Positions 15,760 through 24,300 of a stretch of 32,324 nt of DNA are shown piece by piece. The stretch spans positions 1 through 32,324 of the forward strand of contig SVHU01000006.1 of assembly GCA_015055625.1 (NCBI GenBank). Direction: 5' to 3'. Under the pieces are notes generated by a model, which saw only the letters and a program-made list of their open reading frames with translations, was not told the DNA's origin and did not search any database. Within the stretch, counting starts at the first letter, position 1. Every line of letters begins with the position of its first letter. The stretch comes from Clostridiales bacterium (GTDB lineage Bacteria > Bacillota > Clostridia > Christensenellales > Pumilibacteraceae). A program made the position numbers and the translations under genes.

Positions 15760-18192
15760 ATGAGCGAACTTACAAAAGAACTTAATATAAACGAGAAGAT
15801 TGCGCTTGTTAGCGGAACGGATTATATGTATACCAATCCCATACCTAGCAAGGGAATAACCTCTATTTCTATGGCGGACGGTCCACACGGACTCAGGAAA
15901 CAAACGGAGGGAAAAGAGGTCGGAATATTCGATAGCGCTCCTGCAACCGCATTTCCCACTTCCGCTACCGTAGCAAATAGCTGGAGCAGAATAAATAGCG
16001 CAAAAATGGGTGAGGCGATAGCTAAGGAATGTAATTTTTATGGTGTGGATTTATTGCTTGGCCCTGGAATAAACGTTAAGCGCAATCCGTTATGCGGTCG
16101 CAACTTCGAGTATTATTCAGAAGATCCGTATCTTGCAAGCGAGAGCGCTATAAGCTTTATAAACGGCGTTCAAAACAATGGAGTGGGCGTAACGCTCAAG
16201 CATTTTGCGCTGAACAACAGCGAAAATTTCCGTTCGGTGGGCGATAGCGTATGCGACGAAAGAAGCATGCGCGAAATATACCTAAAGCCTTTTGAGAGTG
16301 TAATAAAAACATGTTCTCCACGCGCTGTAATGTGCGCTTATAACAAGGTTAACGGAACGCATTGTAGCGAAAATAGCAAGATTATAAACGGAATACTGAA
16401 AGATGAGTGGGGCTATAACGGCGTTGTTATGACCGATTGGGGCGCAATGCACGATAGGGTTAAATCGCTAAAAGCTGGCGTAGATCTGGAGATGCCTGGC
16501 GATACTCCGATATGCAGAAAACAGATTTTTAACGCCATAAAAAACGGCGAACTTACTGAGAGTGTTTTGGATAATTCCGTTCAAAGGGTGCTAAACCTTA
16601 TTGAAAAACGTAGTGATAAAAAACAAGAGGATGCGGACTTTGAAAAACACCACGAGCTTGCAGGAGTTATAGCTCAAGAGAGCGCAGTTCTTATGAAAAA
16701 CGACGATACGTTACCGCTAAAAGGCGACGAAAAGCTGTGCGTGGTTGGAGAGTTGTTTGAAAAAATGCGCTATCAAGGAGCTGGAAGCTCGTTGATAAAT
16801 GCTAAATTCCTAACTTCGCCCAAAGAAGTTTTTGATAGAAAACACATACAGTACGAGTACTCAAAAGGCTATGAACAAAACGGTAAAATAGACGAGAACT
16901 TGATTGTTGAGGCTGAAGAAAAAGCTAAGAGCGCCGACGTGATTTTGGCGTTTATCGGGCTTACTGACTACGACGAGTTTGAGGGGTGTGACAGAGAAAA
17001 TATGCGCCTAGCTACCGGTCAGCTTGCTCTTATTGACAGACTGGTTAAGTTAAACAAAAAAATAGTTTGCGTGCTGTTTGGAGGTTCGGTGGTAGAGCTT
17101 CCGTTTATAGATAATATAAACGCTTTACTCAATATGTTTTTACCAGGTCAAAACGGTGGAACTGCAACGTACAATCTGCTTTTTGGAAAGGCAAATCCGT
17201 GTGGACGTCTTGCTCAAACCTGGATGAAAAAATACGAGGACGTGCCTTTTTATAACGAGTATTCTAAAAGTAATAGAGAGGTTTATAAAGAGGGCTTGTT
17301 CGTTGGGTACAGATATTATGTTACGTCAAATGTAAAACCTGCTTTCCCATTTGGATTTGGATTGTCGTATACGACGTTTGATTATGATGACGTTGCGTAC
17401 CTCAGACGGAACGGAAATCGCATAAACGTATCGTGTAATATTGTCAATTCAGGCGATATTAAAGGCAAAGAAACCGTACAGTTATACGTATCTAAAGCGG
17501 ATAGCAACTTGCTTAGACCTAAGCGTGAACTTAAAGGTTTTAGACAGGTAAACCTCAATCCAAAAGAGAAGCGCAAGGTGGAAATTGCGCTGAATTATGA
17601 CGATCTAGCGGTATACGACGTAAAGCAAAAGAAATGGGTGGTAGAGAGCGGAACGTACGCTTTTGAAATTTGTTCTTCTGCTGATGACGTTAGGGCTGTA
17701 ACCTATCTTGACATAGCGGGTGAGGTTGTAGAAAAGCAGTGCGATGACGAAACGTTCTCTATCTATTCTTCGGCGCAATTAGACAAGGTCAGCGACGAGA
17801 TTTACGAGAAAATGAGCGGTGTTAAGCTAGAACAAAAAGAGGAAGAAAAAAAGCTTTCTTTAGAGAATAGGTTTGTAGACTTTAGGCGCACGTTCTTTGG
17901 AAGAATGATTTATAAGGCGGTAATGAACACGCTTAGTAAGGGCGATAAAAACATTCTTGAAAGCGCTAGCGAAGAAGAAAAAGAGCGCGCGGTAAAAGCT
18001 GTGCTTTTCAGAAAAAAATCTGTGGACAACAGCTCTATAATGCAAATGACTATGGCAATGCCTAGCGTACTTCCTTACAATTATGCACAGGCGCTTGTTC
18101 ACCTTGCTAACGGCAATATTTTCGGAGCATTGTACAAGTTTTTTAAAAAAGTAAAGGGAACTCCGCTTCCCAAAGATAATATTAAGGAGTAA
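15760..18192 (+). CDS. Glycoside hydrolase family 3 enzyme, probable cytoplasmic beta-glycosidase
   Basis: These 810 residues form a three-domain GH3 enzyme. The barrel has MADGPHGLR, GPGINVKRNPLCGRNFEYYSED, KHFALNN (K147-H148) and the nucleophile D226 in VMTDWGAMHD. The alpha/beta sandwich has the probable acid/base Glu in FEGCDREN (about 16975-17000). A fibronectin-III-like domain starts near GFGLSYTTFDYDD. It removes non-reducing beta-linked sugars, most likely beta-glucose or beta-xylose. The domain order argues against NagZ-type single-domain GlcNAcases. A helical C-terminal tail of about 115 residues follows, as in many Clostridia GH3 enzymes. There is no signal peptide. TTTAAGGA precedes the ATG. 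It forms an operon with the VOC gene 4 bases downstream. Confidence 0.92.
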   Translation: MSELTKELNINEKIALVSGTDYMYTNPIPSKGITSISMADGPHGLRKQTEGKEVGIFDSAPATAFPTSATVANSWSRINSAKMGEAIAKECNFYGVDLLLGPGINVKRNPLCGRNFEYYSEDPYLASESAISFINGVQNNGVGVTLKHFALNNSENFRSVGDSVCDERSMREIYLKPFESVIKTCSPRAVMCAYNKVNGTHCSENSKIINGILKDEWGYNGVVMTDWGAMHDRVKSLKAGVDLEMPGDTPICRKQIFNAIKNGELTESVLDNSVQRVLNLIEKRSDKKQEDADFEKHHELAGVIAQESAVLMKNDDTLPLKGDEKLCVVGELFEKMRYQGAGSSLINAKFLTSPKEVFDRKHIQYEYSKGYEQNGKIDENLIVEAEEKAKSADVILAFIGLTDYDEFEGCDRENMRLATGQLALIDRLVKLNKKIVCVLFGGSVVELPFIDNINALLNMFLPGQNGGTATYNLLFGKANPCGRLAQTWMKKYEDVPFYNEYSKSNREVYKEGLFVGYRYYVTSNVKPAFPFGFGLSYTTFDYDDVAYLRRNGNRINVSCNIVNSGDIKGKETVQLYVSKADSNLLRPKRELKGFRQVNLNPKEKRKVEIALNYDDLAVYDVKQKKWVVESGTYAFEICSSADDVRAVTYLDIAGEVVEKQCDDETFSIYSSAQLDKVSDEIYEKMSGVKLEQKEEEKKLSLENRFVDFRRTFFGRMIYKAVMNTLSKGDKNILESASEEEKERAVKAVLFRKKSVDNSSIMQMTMAMPSVLPYNYAQALVHLANGNIFGALYKFFKKVKGTPLPKDNIKE

Positions 18193-18196
18193 AACT

Positions 18197-18598
18197 ATGG
18201 ATAAGGTAAAAGTTAAAGGAATTCACCACGTTGCAATAAAGGCAAAGGGTTTGGAAGAGTTTGATAAAACGTTGGATTTTTATTCCAATATTTTAGGAAT
18301 GGAAATAGTTAGAAGATGGGGCGAGGGAATAAAGCAAGGAGCAATGGTAGAAACTGGCGCAGGCTGGTTAGAAATTTTTGCTAACGGCGATGAAATTCCT
18401 CTTACTTCGCTTTTTAGACACTTAGCTTTTGAGGTAGAAAGTACGGACGCTTGCGTGGAAAAGGTGAGAAAGGCAGGATATAAAATTACTATGGAGCCTA
18501 ACGATATCGTTATTGCAAGCGAACCGCCCATTCCTGCGCGTATTGCATTTTGTATAGGTCCAGTTGGCGAAGAAGTAGAGTTTTTTGAGTTGAAATAA
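18197..18598 (+). CDS. VOC-superfamily (glyoxalase/dioxygenase fold) small protein
   Basis: These 133 residues have the paired beta-alpha-beta-beta-beta modules of the vicinal oxygen chelate fold. IHHVAIKAKGLEEFDKTLDFY opens the first module. Likely metal ligands are H10/H11, E59 in WLEIFANG, H75 in FRHLAFEV and E128 in EEVEFFELK. Family members are glyoxalases, epimerases, isomerases or resistance proteins, and this one cannot be narrowed. AAGGAG before the ATG overlaps the GH3 stop region, so it is co-translated with the glycosidase. A sugar-product isomerase or detoxifying role is inference. Confidence 0.8.
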   Translation: MDKVKVKGIHHVAIKAKGLEEFDKTLDFYSNILGMEIVRRWGEGIKQGAMVETGAGWLEIFANGDEIPLTSLFRHLAFEVESTDACVEKVRKAGYKITMEPNDIVIASEPPIPARIAFCIGPVGEEVEFFELK

Positions 18599-18633
18599 AA
18601 AACAATACGTAGCGTTTTGTGGCATACGTATTG
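18595..18633 (-). terminator. Terminator for the - strand DUF1508 gene
   Basis: CAATACGTA (18603-18611) pairs with TACGTATTG (18625-18633). On the - strand the hairpin is followed by six T (complement of the A-run just before 18603). Confidence 0.6.
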
Positions 18634-18656
18634 AAAAAATCAGTAAAAAATACAAT

Positions 18657-18697
18657 AAAAAACGTGTCTTAGAAAAAAGTTTAAGACACGTTTTTTT
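18657..18697. terminator. Bidirectional terminator between convergent genes
   Basis: AACGTGTCTTA (18661-18671) and its exact complement (18682-18692) form a stem flanked by A and T runs that extend it on both sides. It serves the GH3/VOC operon on the + strand and the DUF1508 gene on the - strand. Confidence 0.85.
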
Positions 18698-18699
18698 AG

Positions 18700-19101
18700 T
18701 TATTTATCTGTTGTTTCGTCGATAATATCGGGATTAACTGCATTTACAGCAACGCTCTTAATTCCGTTCATACAACCGCTTTTAGACTTATATCCCATTT
18801 CGCTCATAGCAATACTTTCGCCGTTTGAAGCAAATAGGCGATAGCGATAAAGTCCCGCTTTATCAAAGTAGATCTCAAATTTAGGATTAGTTTGAGGTAC
18901 GGGTTTTTGCAACGTGTTATCCTCAATCTTTCCACCCTCTATACATTTTACCGCGTGAGAACCAATGCTTGCAATGCCCTTTTTGCATGCAGCCTTTGTT
19001 GTATAAACCTGCGAAGAAACCGCAATCTTTTCCTTGTTTGATGCAAGTAAGCTGAAGTTAAATGCGCCCGTGGGCGTTTTTTTAATAATAAAAGTTCCCA
19101 T
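18700..19101 (-). CDS. Tandem DUF1508 (YegP/UPF0339) protein
   Basis: The 133 residues contain two copies of the DUF1508 unit, about residues 3-58 and 73-124. Each has the pattern FxxxLxASNxExIAxS, a Tyr-x-(T/S)K segment, a Cys, then a GI-S-(I/V)-NA-like end (KKGIASIGSHA and MNGIKSVAVNA). The biochemical role of this family is not established; single- and double-unit forms such as E. coli YegP are small cytoplasmic proteins. AGGAGG precedes the start by a good distance, and a consensus-like promoter lies upstream, so it is probably well expressed on its own. Confidence 0.88.
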   Translation of the reverse strand: MGTFIIKKTPTGAFNFSLLASNKEKIAVSSQVYTTKAACKKGIASIGSHAVKCIEGGKIEDNTLQKPVPQTNPKFEIYFDKAGLYRYRLFASNGESIAMSEMGYKSKSGCMNGIKSVAVNAVNPDIIDETTDK

Positions 19102-19146
19102 AATTCTTTCCTCCTATACTAACTAAAAAATTCTTTTATTACTTAT

Positions 19147-19176
19147 ATTTTATCACGCAATAAAAAGTATTGTCAA
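19147..19176 (-). promoter_or_regulatory. Promoter of the DUF1508 gene
   Basis: On the - strand TTGACA (19171-19176), an 18-base spacer and TAAAAT (19147-19152) with a TGA extension. A GTATTG-T-CAATAC palindrome (19168-19180) covers the -35 and could be an operator. Confidence 0.7.
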
Positions 19177-19214
19177 TACGTTTTTAAAAATTTTCAGACA
19201 AATTTCAACAAAAA

Positions 19215-20141
19215 TTATTCTTGAAGCGCGCGTTCTTTTTTCCATTGTGTGGGCGATATACCGAAAGTTTTTTTGAACTGTCTATTAAAGCTAGATAGCG
19301 TTGGATATCCACATTCGATTGCAATGTCTATAATATTGGTGTTGCCTGAAAGCAAACGCGCGCAAGCAACGTTCATTCGCACTTTGTGTAAGTATCCGTC
19401 GGGCGAAAGTCCGCAAAACGCGATAAACAAACGGCGTAGTGAAGATTCGCTTAAAAAACATAATTTCGCAAGTTCGGGAATTTTTATGTCGCTTCCAAAA
19501 TTTGCATTTATCATATTGATTGCAGGCTGAATTTTTGCAAACGTTTCCGCCTCTTCTATTTTGTTTAAATTTTCGCTAACTCTAGTCATAGTGGAAGAGT
19601 GGAGCGTAAGAATGGAGAGAAGTTCGCCTTCAATAATTTTTTTATGGCTCTTTCCCTTGTTTGTGCATTGATAGATAACGTCTTTAATCAGCGAGTATAA
19701 AAGTTCGTTTTCACTCTTTGAAATAACGGACTTAAAATCGTAGTTATAGTATGACGAATAACGCAAGGATTTTAGGTGATTTTTGTCTACGTTGGGCATA
19801 GCGAGGTTTTCGTCGATGTACAAAAATCTCCACTTGCACGGAGTGTCAGGATTGCTTTGCGCGCTATGAAACTGTCCGCCGTATATTATCGAAACAGCAG
19901 GGCCTTTTACGGGAATAACGTCGTCGTCCACGTTAAAAACTCCCGAACTTTCACTCTCAAGCAGTCCGAGTTCTACAAAATTATGGTTGTGCATAAATTC
20001 GAATTTCGTGGACGGAGTCGTTACCCATTTCCATCCGTAAGGCTCGCAAAAATTGTCAGACGTGAAGGCTTTAAATTCATTTCCTATGTGTATTGACGGA
20101 TTTTGCACAGTTTTAGGTGTTTTTTGCATAGAATTTTTCAT
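19215..20141 (-). CDS. AraC-family regulator, divergent from the DraG operon
   Basis: The 308 residues have an N-terminal cupin-like sensing domain with a His-rich start (FMHNHNFVELGLL, about residues 49-61). A C-terminal AraC double helix-turn-helix (about 207-303) follows, with IPELAKLCFLSESSLRRLF and DIAIECGYPTLSSFNRQFKKTFGISPTQW. Such proteins usually activate sugar operons upon binding a sugar. It lies 80 bases from, and divergent to, the ADP-ribosylglycohydrolase operon, so it most likely controls that operon. The ATG coincides with the expected transcription start of a consensus promoter, so the mRNA appears leaderless; M5 is an alternative start and also lacks a ribosome binding site. 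Confidence 0.88.
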   Translation of the reverse strand: MKNSMQKTPKTVQNPSIHIGNEFKAFTSDNFCEPYGWKWVTTPSTKFEFMHNHNFVELGLLESESSGVFNVDDDVIPVKGPAVSIIYGGQFHSAQSNPDTPCKWRFLYIDENLAMPNVDKNHLKSLRYSSYYNYDFKSVISKSENELLYSLIKDVIYQCTNKGKSHKKIIEGELLSILTLHSSTMTRVSENLNKIEEAETFAKIQPAINMINANFGSDIKIPELAKLCFLSESSLRRLFIAFCGLSPDGYLHKVRMNVACARLLSGNTNIIDIAIECGYPTLSSFNRQFKKTFGISPTQWKKERALQE

Positions 20142-20157
20142 ATTTTGATTGTATACT
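20129..20157 (+). promoter_or_regulatory. Candidate promoter of the DraG operon, overlapping the araC promoter
   Basis: TATACT (20152-20157) is a good -10 that overlaps the opposite-strand -10. The -35 is poor (TAGAAT at 20129-20134), as expected for an activator-dependent promoter. Confidence 0.35.
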
Positions 20158-20176
20158 AAAAATAAGGAAATGTCAA
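20148..20176 (-). promoter_or_regulatory. Consensus promoter of the araC gene, leaderless spacing
   Basis: On the - strand TTGACA (20171-20176), a 17-base spacer and TACAAT (20148-20153). The ATG starts seven bases after the -10, where transcription should begin. Confidence 0.8.
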
Positions 20177-20189
20177 GAGGTATTTTGAC
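20172..20189. promoter_or_regulatory. GTCAA-N8-TTGAC dyad, candidate operator
   Basis: An exact 5-bp inverted repeat (20172-20176 and 20185-20189) in the divergent intergenic region, covering the araC -35. It may be a regulator site. Confidence 0.4.
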
Positions 20190-20221
20190 TTTTTTGATTT
20201 TGCAAAAACAGGGAGGCTTTT

Positions 20222-21334
20222 ATGGAGAAAAATTTACAACCGAATATGCTTGACGAGATTTGCGCGCTTTGTGAAGGTGGAGTAAATCCGCTTAAGCCCG
20301 AAAAACTCAAAGACAGGCTAAAAGGAGCGCTTGTGGGAAGGTTTGCAGGGTGCTTGCTGGGAGTCCCCGTGGAAAACTGGCAAATAGCAGATATGCAGGA
20401 TATGGCAAACAACTGCGGTATGGACTTTCCGCCCACCACGTATTGGAAGGAGGTTAGAAACCCCGACGGTATTCAGTACGGCGTGTCGCCAAGACGTGGC
20501 TATACCGAAAGCGGAATGAACGGCGTTGCGGTGGACGACGACATAACCTATACCGCGCTAAACCTCTTACTACTCGAAAAGTACGGAAAGAATTATACGG
20601 TAGAAGACGTTGGACAGTTGTGGCTGGATATTCTGCCCTACGCTTGCACGGCGGAAGACGTTGCGTTAAAAGAGCTGAAAAAAGGCACTGCACCAAAGGA
20701 TTGCGCTAACGATAACGAATACGTAGAGTGGATAGGCGCGGCAATCAGAGCGGATGCGTTTGGTTATGCTGAAGCTGGCAATCCCGAAAAAGCAAGCAAG
20801 CTTTGTTATAACGACGCATACCTTTCTCACCGTAAAAACGGAATTTACGGCGAAATGTTCTGCTCGGCAACTGTTGCCTCGGCGTTTACGTCTAGTACAC
20901 CTCTTGAAGCTATAAGAAACGGAATGAAGTATATTCCAAAAACAAGCGAGCTTTACGAGGCTCTTGAGTGGGCGCTAGGGTACGAGGGAAAACTGACCGA
21001 TTACTTACACGCAAGGGCGTTGCTTGACGAAAAGTTTTCTAATATGCATTGCGTTCATACGATAAACAATATGTGCGCGATAGTGTTTGCTCTGATTTTA
21101 GGCGGAAACGACTTTACCTCGTGTATTTCTTCCTGCATTGCAATCGGGCTTGACAACGACTGTACGGGCGCAACGGTAGGAAGTATCGTGGGCGCGTGTC
21201 TTAGCATAGACGGAATAGATAAAAAGTGGTATGAAAATTTCAACGATAAAGTCCTAACTTACATTACAGGCTATCCCGAATTTTCCATAGACGATATGGT
21301 TGAAAGATTTTATAAATTAAACAAGGAGGAATAA
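20222..21334 (+). CDS. ADP-ribosylglycohydrolase (DraG/ARH) family protein, cytoplasmic
   Basis: The 370-residue all-helical DraG-fold protein has the family's metal-binding signatures: KGALVGRFAGCLLGVPVE near residues 34-51, the D105-D-D107-I-T-Y-T cluster and GLDNDCTGATVGSIVGA (D311, D313) near the C-terminus. Known members use two Mg2+ or Mn2+ ions to cleave N- or O-glycosidic bonds of ADP-ribose, but distant ones sit in carbohydrate loci with unknown substrates. The absence of a signal peptide puts it in the cytoplasm. AGGGAGG is placed ideally before the ATG. AAGGAGG inside its last codons serves the next gene, which starts one base after the stop. No ADP-ribosyltransferase gene is nearby, so a sugar or nucleoside-type substrate is more likely than a protein-modification role (inference). 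Confidence 0.9.
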   Translation: MEKNLQPNMLDEICALCEGGVNPLKPEKLKDRLKGALVGRFAGCLLGVPVENWQIADMQDMANNCGMDFPPTTYWKEVRNPDGIQYGVSPRRGYTESGMNGVAVDDDITYTALNLLLLEKYGKNYTVEDVGQLWLDILPYACTAEDVALKELKKGTAPKDCANDNEYVEWIGAAIRADAFGYAEAGNPEKASKLCYNDAYLSHRKNGIYGEMFCSATVASAFTSSTPLEAIRNGMKYIPKTSELYEALEWALGYEGKLTDYLHARALLDEKFSNMHCVHTINNMCAIVFALILGGNDFTSCISSCIAIGLDNDCTGATVGSIVGACLSIDGIDKKWYENFNDKVLTYITGYPEFSIDDMVERFYKLNKEE

Positions 21335-21335
21335 A

Positions 21336-24300
21336 ATGAAGAAGAAGTTATTAACGACGTTATGCGCGGTAACAGGAGCTTTTTTGATGTCGGTAACAGG
21401 TGTTTCGATAGCAATAGCACAAGACTCCATACTGTCAGACAATTTTGCTTCGTCTGAGATTACTGCGCAAAACTTTACGTCATCGGGAAACGCAACCCTT
21501 ACTGACGGTGCTCTTAAGTTTTCTAAGGATACGCCTGCGATGTATCTTAGCAAGGAGGATAACCTAAAAGATTTCACGCTCGACGTAAAGTGGCAAGTTC
21601 TCAACGAAGAAAAAACGGCAGGCTCATACAAGGGTGGTATACTACTGAGGGCTAACAACGAAGCAAGTGATACTCTTACGGGTGGGCTTAGTGGACTTAT
21701 GATTGGTCTTGAGTACAACGGAAACTCCACGATGCAGGTCAGTATCGGAAACTGGTTTAACGGTGTTTACGAGCCGGTTGGATATTGGGATGCAGGCTGG
21801 GGTAACGGTTTTGCCGAGCGCAACCTGAAAATTATAGTTAAGGGTGACGTTGTGTCTATTATCATAAATAATTGGCACGCACATACGCACGTAGAGAAGT
21901 ATTTTGACGCGGGTAGCGTAGGATTTTTATCCAATGGTTTATCCTTTAAGGTAGACGACCTAAAGATTAGCGACGCGCCCGAAAATATCTATACAGCAGT
22001 TGTAAGAGAACAATGGAAGGGCTTTAGAGAGATTGGTACGGGTGTCGCGTTTGTTGCGGGACAAAACCACACCTTCAAAATGAGCTTGCCATCCGCCGTT
22101 CAGAACGCAACCAAGGTTACTATGTATCGTAGAGCCGAGCCGTATTCCACCGCTTCGGCAACGGTTACGATAGACGGACAAACGCTTGGTGAGTGGAGCG
22201 GAAAGAATGAGGATATTGCTCACGATATTCCCGTATCGTTCGTTAAGAACAAGAGCGAAATAACTTTCTCTCTTACGGCAAAGGGTAGTGGAGATTTCAA
22301 CTCGGATTATTATATCCTAACTTACACCACGCCCGACGGCACGTTTGTAGCCGACTCGCTTGACATGGGAAGCGCTCACGACGAAAAAGCTCATTCGTAT
22401 ACGCAAACGGGTGCAAGATGGAAGAGCTTCTGGCAAAGAGATTGGAAAACAACAGGAATGAGAGTGCTCTCTACTCGCCCCGGCGAGAGATTTGATTATA
22501 TTAAAGCTCCCACCGTAAGTGTAGAGAATATAGAGATAGATTCGCTCGTTGCGGACATCAACCTCAACGATTACGTAACCATTACGGGAAACGGTCTTAA
22601 GACAAAAATCACGTATACGGTTGACGGAAAAGTGTTGACTGACGTGTCGTCCTTAAAGTTCTATAGAGGCGGAACGCATACCTATTCCATAAAGGTAGAG
22701 TCCGTTCCCGACGGTACGTATTCTCAAAAAGGCTGTAAGGCGTTCGACGATATAAACGTAAGCGGAACTATTAAACTTGCTTCGCTTTCAGAAGAAGAAA
22801 AGACACCCATAACGCTTAATAAAGAGCAGGTAAAAGACAAGATTTTAGGCGCGTGGGTGGGCGCAAACTGGGGTATTTACGCAGGACTTGACACCGAGTG
22901 TAAGTACAACGATGCACCCAATCCCGCAACCGAGATTACTTGGAACTTGGGCGACTCGTACTGTACCGACGATGATACCAACGTAGAGTATATGTTCTTG
23001 CATATGATGGAAACGTACGGCGTTAATGATATTGCATACGAAGATTTTGCCGAGGAGTGGATGACGCACTGTCAGGCTTACATTTGGTGCGGAAATTTAG
23101 GAGCGCGTAATCTTATGGAGCAAGGTTACCTTCCTCCCGATACGGGTAACAAGAAGTATAACGGAAGTTGGCACGCAATTGACGCACAGATTGAGTGCGA
23201 GATATTCGGAATGATTGCTCCTGCAATGCTCGAAGATACTTACACTAGAACGAAGTGGTGGCTCAAGTCCGTTGGCGATGGAGTTGCCGTAGAAAACGCT
23301 TGCTACTACGCAATGATGTGTTCGTACGCGTTCGTGGAGAGCGATATCAACAAGATTTTGGACGAGGTCAACGAAAAGATTTTGTTCTATTCCAACGGCG
23401 AGGCTCAACAAACGGTTGACGACGTTAACTTCGTGCGCGCCGAGTACGAAAAGGTAAAGGATAAGTACGCGACCGACAAAGAGGCTTGGAGAGAAACAAG
23501 ACTTGCAATCAAGAACAAGATTTACAACGGCATCACGGTTGATGCAAGAACTAACTTTGCCGTAACCATTATGGCGTTGCTCTTTGGCGACGGCGACGAG
23601 GTGGAAACTGGTAGAATTTCCGTGCTTGCAGGCTGGGATAACGACTGCGACGCGGCAACCGCTCTTACGATTTTGGGAATAACCAACGGTTATAGCGGAC
23701 TTAATGCGGAAATGAAAGAACAATCGGGTATGGGATACTTCAATTCCCGTCGTCCCGGTCTTACTTCTTCCACCTTCCCCGAAATTACCGACAGAATAAT
23801 GGTACAAGCGGAAGAGATAATTCTTGCAAACGGCGGTAGCGTGAGTGATACCGAGTACAACGTAATAGATAAGGCTTATACGCCCAAAGAGTACACTGCG
23901 CGTCCGTATCTTAAGGAGGTTGCAATAGATAACACCTTCACAAGCGAAGGCTTTAGCAAGGTTTATATCAAGGGGCTTAAGAACAGCATCGGATACACCG
24001 CAAGAGAAAAGGGCGCATACCTTGAGTATGAGTTCGAAGGAACGAGCGTTGAGGTTACCGCAATGCTTTGTCAAACGGGCGGTAGCGCGGAGATTTTCGT
24101 GGACGGAGTATCGTATGGAATTAAGAGTTTAAGATGCGATCCTGCCGCAGGAAAATCGGGTATAGTAAAGTCCGTGTTCGGTCAGACCATTGCAAAAATA
24201 AGAGGGCTCGAAAACACCAAGCACACCTTAAAAATCGTTACGATGTCCGATAATTCACAACACGTATTCGACTTTATTAGACTTGAATGTAGCGAAGAAG

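Noticed and set aside
15760..18192. NagZ-type beta-N-acetylglucosaminidase for the nag cluster
   Set aside because: The three-domain layout and barrel motifs fit beta-glucosidase/xylosidase GH3 enzymes, and the NagZ His-Asp dyad loop is not seen.
23097..24074. 325-codon antisense frame inside the secreted DraG-fold gene
   Set aside because: It is a shadow of a strongly supported + strand gene with intact motifs, and has no promoter or ribosome binding site of its own.
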